Source of the DNA: Bacilli bacterium
Lineage (GTDB): Bacteria; Bacillota_I; Bacilli_A; RF39; UBA660
Assembly: GCA_017887425.1 (NCBI GenBank)
Contig: JAGHHZ010000035.1
Span: forward strand, 1-34,574
Direction of reading: 5' to 3'
DNA: 34,574 bases
Part shown: piece after piece, positions 28,128 to 34,574 of the stretch
Layout of the letters: the number at the start of each line of letters is the position of its first letter
Position numbering within the stretch: position 1 is the first letter of the stretch
The notes under the pieces: generated by a model
The model's database searches: none
Seen by the model: only the letters and a program-made list of their open reading frames with translations
Told to the model about the DNA's origin: nothing
Program-made: the position numbers and the translations under genes

Positions 28128-30687
28128 AAACGCCTCCGATAATTCCTTTTTTTCTTAAATATATTTTTCTTAAAAAATCAACGGGTACAACAGTAAAACT
28201 TAATAAAAACATGATTTGAAATTCAAAAAACGTAAGACCTGATGTTCTAAATAAATCACCACCAAAATAAATTAATAAAACTTGAACTATGAAAATAAAG
28301 CTAATGATAAATATAAATGCTTTATTACCACTTAAATGCGATAATAAATTAAGTCGATGCGTTCTAGCATTAAAACTATTAAAAATACTAATGAATATAA
28401 ATAAACCAAAGAAAGCTGTTAAAATATATTGTTCGCCACTTCTAAACAATTGATGAAAAATCGGTAATTTCAAAAACAAGATACAAATTAAAGTGGAATA
28501 AATACCTGTAAAAAGTATTTCATCTTTCATGTATTGATTGATGATAGGTTCATCTCTTTTTTTAGGTTTCTCTTCCATATATTCTTTTAATGGAGCTTCA
28601 AAAGAGAACGCTAAAGCAGCTAAAGTATCCATAACCATATTTATCCACAGCATTTGAATAACTGTAACTGGTGTATCAACACCGATAAAAGGACCAATTA
28701 TTGATAGACTTACAGCACATATATTAACGGTCAATTGAAAAATAATAAATTTACGAATACTTTTAAAAATAGTTCTTCCAAATAAAATCGCTTTAGCAAT
28801 CGACAGAAAATTATTATCAAGAATAACAACTTCACTTGCTTCTTTAGCAACTTCTGTCCCCGAACCAAAAGCAAAACCAACATCGGCTCTTTTTAAAGCT
28901 GGCGCATCATTAACACCATCACCAGTCATGCCGACAACTAAATCTAATTCTTGACTAATTCTAACTAAACGACTTTTATCCTGAGGAATAGCTCGAGCAA
29001 CAACCCTTAATTTTGGTAAAACTTCTTTTAACTTCTCATCAGTCATATTTTTCATTTCATCACTAGTTAAAATTAAGTCACCTTCTTGATATAAGCCTAC
29101 TTCTTTAGCTATAGCTAGAGCAGTCAATTTATTATCACCAGTTACCATAACAGTTTGAATTGAAGCCTGTTTTACCAAATCAATCCCTTCAAAGGCTTCT
29201 TTTCTAATTTCATCTTTTATTAATACAAAACCGACTAAAGTTAAATTTTTAACGTTTTCTTTAGAAGAAGCAAAAGCTATAATTCGATTACCTTCTTTAG
29301 TCAATTTTTTCAAATTATCTTCAATAATCATTTTCTTTTTCAAAAACTTTTTATTGCCTTCACTATCATAATAAAATTCACATTGCTTTAAAATAACTTC
29401 TGGTGCTCCCTTAATTAAATATATATTTTCATTTTTATATTTTATCGTTGTAGAAGAATATTTATTTTTACTATCAAAGGGAATTGTTTCAACAACATCA
29501 TATTGATTCTTATCTTTTATATTGGTAAATTTTAAAATAGCTCGATCAGTAATATTTCCACCAATTATTTTATCTTTATCATAAGTACTAGCATTATTAT
29601 AAACTAACGAAATCAAAGCTATTTCTTTTAAACCTTTTTCTATATTATCAAAACAATCATATTTTTTTAAATCACTATCTAAAAAATGGGTGACCTCTAA
29701 GTTACCTTTTGTAATAGTTCCCGTTTTATCACTAAATAAAATATTAATACTTCCGGCCGTTTCTATTCCTGTTAATTTTCGAACTAAAACATTATTTTTA
29801 AGCATTCTTTTAACATTAGAAGATAAAACCAAAGTAATCATCATTGGTAGTCCTTCTGGAACCGCTACTACTATTACCGTTACGCATAACGTTAATGCAT
29901 ATAAAATATGCCCGCTTATTAACGGTAAATTTGTAACAGTTTCTTTAATTAAATCAATATCAAAATTATTTTTTATAAAAATAACGGAAAATAAATAAGA
30001 CACAAAAACTAAAAAAGCTCCGATATAACCAATTTTACTAATTATTTGCGCTAATTTTCTTAGTCTTAATTTAAGTGGACTTTCCGGTTGTTCTTGTTGT
30101 AGTTCCTTAGAAATAGCACCATAAAAAGTATTATCGCCCACTTTAGTAACAATCATTGTCGCTTGTTTTGAATAAACAATGGTACCCCGATATACGATTT
30201 TATTTTCAATATTTTTATAAATTTCTTTAGTTTCTCCAGTCAAACTAGATTCATCAACACTTATTTCTCCCTCAATAATCTCACCATCAGCCGGTATTCG
30301 ATCTCCCGATTCTAACAAAACAATATCCCCAACTACAACTTCTTCAATATCAACTTCTTCAATTTTATTATTTCTTTTAACTCGACATTTTATTTTAGAA
30401 GACTCTTCTTGTAATTTCTCAAAAGCTTTCTCGCTTCCATATTCACTAACTGTCGAAATAAAAGAAGCCAAAAATATTGCTATAACTATACCAACTGTTT
30501 CATACCAATCAAAACTTTGAATTAAAAAAACTGTTTTAATTCCTAAAGCAATCAATAAAATTCTAATAATTGGGTCACCTAAAGTCGCAATATATTGTTT
30601 TATAAAACTATTTTTCTTACTCGAATTTATTACATTAGCGCCAAATTTCTTTCTTGATTCAATTACTTCATTATCCGTTAGCCCCAT
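28126..30687 (-). CDS. Calcium-type P-type ATPase (PMCA/SERCA-like)
   Basis: The 853 residues form a P2-type cation pump, most like bacterial Ca2+ ATPases. The actuator loop is SLTGE (148-152), PEGL in membrane helix 4 at 277-280 (VAVPEGLP; the typical Ca2+ form), the phosphorylated Asp320 is in SDKTGT, and the hinge is MTGDGVNDAPALKRADVGFAFG. Membrane helices are present in pairs: M1-M2 (40-80), M3-M4 (about 215-290) and a C-terminal cluster of six. MLWINMVMDTLAALAFSFE matches the M6 region of Ca2+ ATPases, supporting calcium export over other ions. AGGTGA is 6 nt before the ATG. The gene is flanked by strong terminators, so it is monocistronic. Confidence 0.93.
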   Translation of the reverse strand: MGLTDNEVIESRKKFGANVINSSKKNSFIKQYIATLGDPIIRILLIALGIKTVFLIQSFDWYETVGIVIAIFLASFISTVSEYGSEKAFEKLQEESSKIKCRVKRNNKIEEVDIEEVVVGDIVLLESGDRIPADGEIIEGEISVDESSLTGETKEIYKNIENKIVYRGTIVYSKQATMIVTKVGDNTFYGAISKELQQEQPESPLKLRLRKLAQIISKIGYIGAFLVFVSYLFSVIFIKNNFDIDLIKETVTNLPLISGHILYALTLCVTVIVVAVPEGLPMMITLVLSSNVKRMLKNNVLVRKLTGIETAGSINILFSDKTGTITKGNLEVTHFLDSDLKKYDCFDNIEKGLKEIALISLVYNNASTYDKDKIIGGNITDRAILKFTNIKDKNQYDVVETIPFDSKNKYSSTTIKYKNENIYLIKGAPEVILKQCEFYYDSEGNKKFLKKKMIIEDNLKKLTKEGNRIIAFASSKENVKNLTLVGFVLIKDEIRKEAFEGIDLVKQASIQTVMVTGDNKLTALAIAKEVGLYQEGDLILTSDEMKNMTDEKLKEVLPKLRVVARAIPQDKSRLVRISQELDLVVGMTGDGVNDAPALKRADVGFAFGSGTEVAKEASEVVILDNNFLSIAKAILFGRTIFKSIRKFIIFQLTVNICAVSLSIIGPFIGVDTPVTVIQMLWINMVMDTLAALAFSFEAPLKEYMEEKPKKRDEPIINQYMKDEILFTGIYSTLICILFLKLPIFHQLFRSGEQYILTAFFGLFIFISIFNSFNARTHRLNLLSHLSGNKAFIFIISFIFIVQVLLIYFGGDLFRTSGLTFFEFQIMFLLSFTVVPVDFLRKIYLRKKGIIGGV

Positions 30688-30698
30688 AAATAATCACC

Positions 30699-30731
30699 TA
30701 ATAAAAAATATTAGAAAATTTTTCTAATATT
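30699..30731 (-). terminator. Terminator upstream of the P-ATPase
   Basis: AATATTAGAAAA (30707-30718) pairs perfectly with TTTTCTAATATT (30720-30731). The minus strand continues TTTTATT. It ends transcription of the preceding three-gene cluster. Confidence 0.7.
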
Positions 30732-30754
30732 ATCTTTTTTATTCGACAATTTTT

Positions 30755-31414
30755 TTATTTATTAAAAACTATTTTATCTCGATTATAAGTTACTGCAAAA
30801 GTTCTTATAAAGGCTAATATTAATAATTCATTACTCAATAGCACTCCTAAAATTGCTATCATCAACGCAAAATATAACCCACTTTCTTTATGTTTTAACT
30901 CATTAATTAATGTAAAGCAAAAATATACACTTAAACCACAAAGAATTATTTTAACAATTGTACTAAAATTAGAATATTTAGTAAGCGAAAAATACATACC
31001 GAAAATCGCGAAGAAAAGAAATATGTAGCTAAAATTAATGTCATCGATTATAATTTTCTTTTTTATATTATTACTTTTAAATAACAATAAATTTAATAAT
31101 AATAAGATTAAATTTAATAATAATAATCGAACAATCATATAAGAGTAAGTAAAGACTTTAAAATCATTGAAATTTAATGAATGTTCAAATAGTGCTCGGC
31201 CAATGATAACTAATAAATATAAATTTATTAAAAATTCTAATATTTCATACATTAGGTTAGAATTAATATCTTTATCTAACAAAATTCCCCTAATTTTAGG
31301 AAATAATAAAAGTAAAGTAACTGAAAATAATCCTAAAATACTACCAGTAAAACCGTCGACTATAAATAAGCCAATAACAACTATAAAATTTAATATTAAA
31401 TTAAACTTGTTCAT
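30755..31414 (-). CDS. Unknown multi-span membrane protein
   Basis: The 219 residues are almost wholly hydrophobic, with about six to seven spans. The first is LILNFIVVIGLFIVDGF; then a Leu-rich run (IVRLLLLNLILLLLNLLLF), IFLFFAIFGMYFSLT, IVKIILCGLSVYFCFTLI and YFALMIAILGVLLSNELLILAFI. Loops are short and basic (KSNNIKKKIIIDD, KHKES). No family recognised. It starts 14 bp before the end of the preceding gene with a strong GGAGGAAAG site. The tight linkage suggests a partner of the coiled-coil membrane protein upstream. Confidence 0.7.
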   Translation of the reverse strand: MNKFNLILNFIVVIGLFIVDGFTGSILGLFSVTLLLLFPKIRGILLDKDINSNLMYEILEFLINLYLLVIIGRALFEHSLNFNDFKVFTYSYMIVRLLLLNLILLLLNLLLFKSNNIKKKIIIDDINFSYIFLFFAIFGMYFSLTKYSNFSTIVKIILCGLSVYFCFTLINELKHKESGLYFALMIAILGVLLSNELLILAFIRTFAVTYNRDKIVFNK

Positions 31415-31871
31415 TATAACTTTCCTCCACCATCTCGATAAAAGTTGATGTTATATTTACTTCATTGGTTAAAACTTTTTCAAAAGATTCTTCAATACTT
31501 TTGTCATTATATAAATTTATATGTTGATATAAACTGACACTTTCATAATTATAATCCATGCCATTACACCATCCACCAACACTATTTTGATTAATATAAT
31601 AAATATCTGCAATATCGATAAATTCTTGTTCTAATATCTCTTTATATTTTATAATGTTTCGACATCTATTTATTGTAGTCATTAATTCGTAATCAGCTAC
31701 ATTATAATTTTCAATAATTTCGATATTATTTTTTAACTTTTCTATTTGATCAATATAATTATTTGTATCAATTTCATAATTTAAGATTTTATAGTTATGG
31801 TATTCTAAATATAACATTAAAATCAAAACAAAAAACAAAATAAAGTAACCGATTTTTAAAATCATGCGCAT
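31401..31871 (-). CDS. Unknown membrane-anchored coiled-coil protein
   Basis: The ATG at 31871, 10 nt after AAGGAG, gives 156 residues; the GTG at 31892 lies before that site. After MRM one membrane span (ILKIGYFILFFVLILMLYLEY) is followed by a heptad-like helical part (YIDQIEKLKNNIEIIENYNVADYELMTTINRCRNIIKYKEILEQEFIDIADIYY). A Trp/Cys motif (GGWCNGMDYNYESVSLYQHINLYND) and an acidic tail come after. The bulk is probably outside. No family is recognised. It overlaps the following membrane gene by 14 bp. Confidence 0.7.
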   Translation of the reverse strand: MRMILKIGYFILFFVLILMLYLEYHNYKILNYEIDTNNYIDQIEKLKNNIEIIENYNVADYELMTTINRCRNIIKYKEILEQEFIDIADIYYINQNSVGGWCNGMDYNYESVSLYQHINLYNDKSIEESFEKVLTNEVNITSTFIEMVEESYNEQV

Positions 31872-31902
31872 TTTAAATTCACTCCTTAACACTTAATCAA
31901 AT

Positions 31903-32334
31903 CTATCTTTTTTTATCAGAGCAAATAAAAGTATTATCTAAATCATTCATAACAAATTCATTTGGTAAAACATTTTTTAAATAATAATTAAATTCTTGAT
32001 TAGTTATCTTTTGATAACCATTAGTCAATAGTTTTAAAAACTTGGCATCTTTATTTAAAAATTGTTTATAAGTTAAATCTAATAAATAATAATTTATTCC
32101 ATCATAGGCTAAAACAAAACGATGAGAAAAAGAAAAGCCTAAATCTTTTGTATCAATTATATGCGCTAATAAATGATGTTCTAATAAATTTTGATATAAA
32201 TAACTACTATAAATAAAGCACATTCTCTCTTCATCTAAATCTTTTAATTCTAGTTTAGTTTTTTGAATTGCCTTTTTTATACATTCTTCATAATCAATTC
32301 CTTTTATATTAAAAATTTTGTTCATTAAATCCAT
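31903..32334 (-). CDS. Small cytosolic protein with a possible Cys-His-Asp catalytic triad
   Basis: The 143-residue product has no signal or membrane span. MCFIYSSYLYQNLLEHHLLAHIIDTKDLGFSFSHRFVLAYDGINYYLLDLTYKQF reads like a short transglutaminase/papain-type core: Cys39 at the start of a helix, His71 on a strand followed by YDG, and Asp86 in LLDLTY. Such C-H-D spacing is typical of transglutaminase-like and related thiol enzymes. No closer family is recognised, so the call is tentative. AGAGGAATAAC precedes the ATG. It is the first of three adjacent minus-strand genes and diverges from gerAA. Confidence 0.55.
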   Translation of the reverse strand: MDLMNKIFNIKGIDYEECIKKAIQKTKLELKDLDEERMCFIYSSYLYQNLLEHHLLAHIIDTKDLGFSFSHRFVLAYDGINYYLLDLTYKQFLNKDAKFLKLLTNGYQKITNQEFNYYLKNVLPNEFVMNDLDNTFICSDKKR

Positions 32335-32369
32335 AGTTATTCCTCTTTTAATTTATTATACTATAAAAC

Positions 32370-32399
32370 GTATTAAATTTGTAAATTTTACCCATAATA
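32370..32399 (+). promoter_or_regulatory. Candidate sigma-G promoter of the gerA operon
   Basis: GTATTA (32370-32375) and CATAATA (32393-32399) are 17 bp apart, fitting the forespore sigma-G pattern (GnAT(A/T) and CATnnTA). GerA-type operons are sigma-G controlled in Bacillus subtilis. The -10 ends 20 bp before the gerAA ATG. Confidence 0.5.
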
Positions 32400-32419
32400 A
32401 TTAAAAAGTAGGTGATTTT

Positions 32420-33877
32420 ATGGATCAAGAATTAGATAAGATAATTAATCATATTAAAACAATGAATGGCAATAGTACAGACATTAATGTTCGATATTTT
32501 AATATTCACAATCAAAAAGTAGCTTTTATATTTTTAGAAAGTGTCGCTAATGATGATAAAATTAGTAATTTTTTAGGTAAAAGTTTAAGTATTAGCGTTA
32601 GAAGTAAAAAAAATTTATTTGAAAATTTATTCGATAGTATTAATAATACTATTCCAAATAGTAAAGTTAAGATAATAGATAACTATGACGATATTTTTTA
32701 TCATTTAGCAAGCGGTTTTACTTGTGTTTTTGTCGACGGTTATAATAAAGCAATCACTTTAGAAACTAAAGCTTTATTAGATAGAAGTGTTACTGAAGCT
32801 ACTAGTGAACCTGTTTTAAAAGGTCCTAAAGATTGTTTTATTGAAAATATTTTAGCCAATATGGGATTAATTAGGAAAAGAATTAAAGATCCCAATCTTT
32901 ATTTTGAAGAAACAAAAGTTGGAAAAAGGACAAAAACAAAAGTTGTAATTGGTTATATTAAAGATATTGCTGATGAAGAAAAAGTAAATTTATTAAAGAA
33001 AAAGCTAGAAAAAATTAATATTGATGGAATCATCGATTCAAATTATATAAAAGAATTATTAACCGATAATCAAAAATCTTTTTTACCAAGAGTAATATCT
33101 ACAGAAAGACCTGATTTAACTGCCATGGGATTATTAGACGGTAAAATAGCTATCATCGTAGAAAATACTCCTTATGTTTTATTATTGCCTACTGTATTTG
33201 CTGATTTTTTCAAATCGCCTGAAGACTATTATACAAAACCATTTAATGCCTCTTTTACAAGAATTTTAAGATATATTGCATTCTTTATTGCTATTTTAGT
33301 ACCAGCTTTTTATATTGCCGTAACAACATTTAATATGGAAATTGTTCCTAGTTCTTTATTAATATCATTTTCCATTCAAAGGGAAAGTGTTCCCTTTCCC
33401 ACCATAATAGAAGTTCTAATACTAGTAATTTCTTATGAGATATTAAGAGAAGCCGATACAAGAAAACCACAAATCATGGGCGCATCCATCAGCATTGTCG
33501 GCGCTTTAATTTTAGGTGAAGCCGCTGTTTCTGCCGGCGTTATATCACCAATTGTTGTTATTGTTATTTCTATTTCAGCCGTTTCAGGAATGGGTTTCAA
33601 TGATCCTGATATTACAAATGCAATTAGAACATGGAGAATATTATTTATGTTGGCAGCATGTTTATTCGGTATTGTTGGTATAGTTATTTTATTCATTATC
33701 TTTATAACTAAATTAAACAGTATTGAAGTATTAGGTACACCTTATTTAGCGCCTTTATCTCCTTTTAGTTTAAAAGATTTTAAAAATTCTTTGACCAGAT
33801 TCCCTCAGCAAAAAATCAAGACAAGACCAACTTATTTTAATAAAAAAAATATTAATAGAATAGGAAGTGACAAATGA
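32420..33877 (+). CDS. gerAA: Spore germination receptor subunit A (GerAA/SpoVAF family)
   Basis: The 485 residues match the GerA family, membrane subunits of nutrient germinant receptors of endospores. The N-terminal hydrophilic domain (about 1-280) includes DVRY-like start, GFTCVFVDGYNKAITLETKALLDRSVTEATSEPVLKGPKDCFIENI, GYIKDIADEEKV and the NTPYVLLLPTVFADFFKSPEDYY stretch leading into the membrane part. From about 285 come several spans with FSIQRESVPFPTIIEVLILVISYEILREADTRKP and MGASISIVGALILGEAAVSAGVISPIVVIVISISAVSG, the typical GerA signature. It is followed by the C subunit gene with an ATGA overlap. The usual B subunit (amino-acid-permease type) is not between them. Order A-C-B is known elsewhere; SpoVAF cannot be excluded but would not normally precede a GerAC. 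Confidence 0.93.
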   Translation: MDQELDKIINHIKTMNGNSTDINVRYFNIHNQKVAFIFLESVANDDKISNFLGKSLSISVRSKKNLFENLFDSINNTIPNSKVKIIDNYDDIFYHLASGFTCVFVDGYNKAITLETKALLDRSVTEATSEPVLKGPKDCFIENILANMGLIRKRIKDPNLYFEETKVGKRTKTKVVIGYIKDIADEEKVNLLKKKLEKINIDGIIDSNYIKELLTDNQKSFLPRVISTERPDLTAMGLLDGKIAIIVENTPYVLLLPTVFADFFKSPEDYYTKPFNASFTRILRYIAFFIAILVPAFYIAVTTFNMEIVPSSLLISFSIQRESVPFPTIIEVLILVISYEILREADTRKPQIMGASISIVGALILGEAAVSAGVISPIVVIVISISAVSGMGFNDPDITNAIRTWRILFMLAACLFGIVGIVILFIIFITKLNSIEVLGTPYLAPLSPFSLKDFKNSLTRFPQQKIKTRPTYFNKKNINRIGSDK

Positions 33878-34574
33878 AAAAACTATTAATCATTCCATTA
33901 ATATTCCTATTAACTGGGTGTTGGAATTATCGCGAACTTAATCAATTAGCTATAACAACTGGAATTGCAGTAGATAAAGAAAATGATAATTATAAAATAA
34001 CTATTATGATAGCTAATTCTAAAAAAAGCAGTAGTTCAGATGGTAGTATAACGCCATCAGCAGCTGTTTACGATGGAACAGGTCAAACAATTTATGAAGC
34101 CTTTAAAGACACTTCTTTAAGTGTATCTAAACAAATTTATCTAAGCCATATTGATGTATTAGTATTATCTGAAGAAGTCGCAAAAAATAATTTAACTGAT
34201 GTAATTGATTTTCTATTTCGTTATCCCCAAACAAGAAATAATTTTTATTTAGTTTTAGCAAAGGATAAAAAAGCTAGCGACATCTTAAAAGTAACTACAC
34301 CATTAGAGACATTTCCCTCTCAAAATCTAGCTAAAAATCTTGAAATAACTGATAAATTACAAGGATTTACTTATACAGTCGATTTTACTGATTTCACAAA
34401 ATCACTTGTATCAGAAGGAATAAATCCTATTCTTCCATCAGTAACAGTCATCGGAAATAGTGAAGAAGGAAATAAAGAAGAAAACGTACAACAAAATGAA
34501 CCATCTACTTATTTAAAATTAGACATGTTAGGATTATTTAAAAAAGATAAATTTGTTGCATGGGCTAATCCTAA
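33874..34574 (+). CDS. gerAC: Spore germination receptor lipoprotein subunit C (GerAC), 3' end beyond the window
   Basis: The ATG at 33874 overlaps the gerAA stop (ATGA), and AGGAAGTG serves as ribosome site. The frame is open to the window edge, about 233 residues. MKKLLIIPLIFLLTGCWNYRELNQ is a lipoprotein signal with lipobox TG|C followed by the W-(N/D)-x-R-E-L hallmark of GerAC proteins. Next are ITTGIAVDKENDNYKITIMIANS, IYEAFKDTSLSVSKQIYLSHIDVLVLSEEVA, DFLFRYPQTRNNFYLVLAKDKKASDILK and PLETFPSQNLAKNLE, all typical of domain 1 of the B. subtilis/B. cereus C subunit. The C-terminal domain is missing only because the window ends. It confirms that the organism makes endospores, or descends from one that did. 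Confidence 0.93.
   Translation, partial: MKKLLIIPLIFLLTGCWNYRELNQLAITTGIAVDKENDNYKITIMIANSKKSSSSDGSITPSAAVYDGTGQTIYEAFKDTSLSVSKQIYLSHIDVLVLSEEVAKNNLTDVIDFLFRYPQTRNNFYLVLAKDKKASDILKVTTPLETFPSQNLAKNLEITDKLQGFTYTVDFTDFTKSLVSEGINPILPSVTVIGNSEEGNKEENVQQNEPSTYLKLDMLGLFKKDKFVAWANP

Noticed and set aside
1-34574. DGR template repeat or reverse transcriptase elsewhere in the window
   Set aside because: The conserved 20-mer occurs only in the two repeats, and no ORF shows a YxDD-type reverse transcriptase. The rest of the element must lie outside, if it exists.
1-34574. CRISPR arrays, tRNA and rRNA genes
   Set aside because: No regularly spaced repeats, no cloverleaf with GTTC-type T-loop and no rRNA sequence were found on reading both strands.
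1-34574. Mycoplasma-type code (TGA as Trp), suggested by the AT-rich Mollicutes-like look
   Set aside because: TGG encodes Trp throughout and genes end properly at TGA (uvsE, gerAA).

Overview
The window is AT-rich, ordinary-code chromosomal DNA of a low-GC Gram-positive bacterium. TGG encodes Trp, and TAA, TAG and TGA all serve as stops. Strong AGGAGG-type ribosome sites, sigma-A-like -10 boxes, a mannose-family PTS with its own HPr and enzyme I, and a GerA-type spore germination operon point to an endospore-forming, probably gut-associated, uncultured member of the Bacilli (Erysipelotrichales/RF39-like). The taxonomic placement is an inference from gene content.

Layout. (1) 1-485: the 5' part of a tyrosine integrase reading off the left edge, then a short region with phased GTGGTCAAA repeats, next to the end of secA. 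(2) 486-4713 (-): secA, hpf and a membrane-anchored polymer-forming (bactofilin-like) protein, each mostly with its own terminator. (3) 4803-5906: a UPF0316 membrane protein (+) converging on a lipoprotein (-) whose start codon lies in a 13-bp inverted repeat. (4) 6063-11372 (-): pcrA, a 55-codon membrane peptide, asnS and a prepilin-like surface protein, closely spaced. (5) 11464-16119 (+): rnr, then an SsuABC/ThiXYZ-like ABC importer. (6) 16310-17263 (+): a RhuM-Fic/Doc fusion. (7) 17450-18404 (-): two unknown membrane proteins. (8) 18517-25106: a SIS sugar-phosphate enzyme (+), then an amino-sugar-type PTS operon (-) ptsH-ptsI-IIB-IIC-IID-IIA-HAD. (9) 25244-26369 (-): a rubredoxin/ferredoxin pair. 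(10) 26470-28114 (+): uvsE and a methyltransferase-like gene. (11) 28126-32334 (-): a Ca2+-type P-ATPase and three small uncharacterised genes. (12) 32420-34574 (+): gerAA and the start of gerAC.

The most interesting signal is inside the prepilin-like gene (6063-7724, -). Two 95-bp segments (6142-6236 and 6775-6869) align without gaps at 73/95 positions, while the sequence on both sides is unrelated. Of the 22 differences, 19 fall at codon positions 1 and 2, 13 of 15 altered codons change the amino acid, and 17 of 22 sites have a coding-strand A in one copy. Both segments end in the same GC-rich 21-bp block, and small inverted repeats follow each one. This is the pattern expected of two variable repeats of a diversity-generating retroelement (DGR) written from one template by adenine mutagenesis. 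The reverse transcriptase and template repeat are not in this window, so the call is a strong inference, not a demonstration. The protein would be a pilin-anchored, double-headed hypervariable surface ligand-binder.

Other points worth attention are an HPr with Glu in place of regulatory Ser46, candidate sigma-G promoters before gerAA and uvsE, and a lipoprotein start that may be hidden in an mRNA hairpin.
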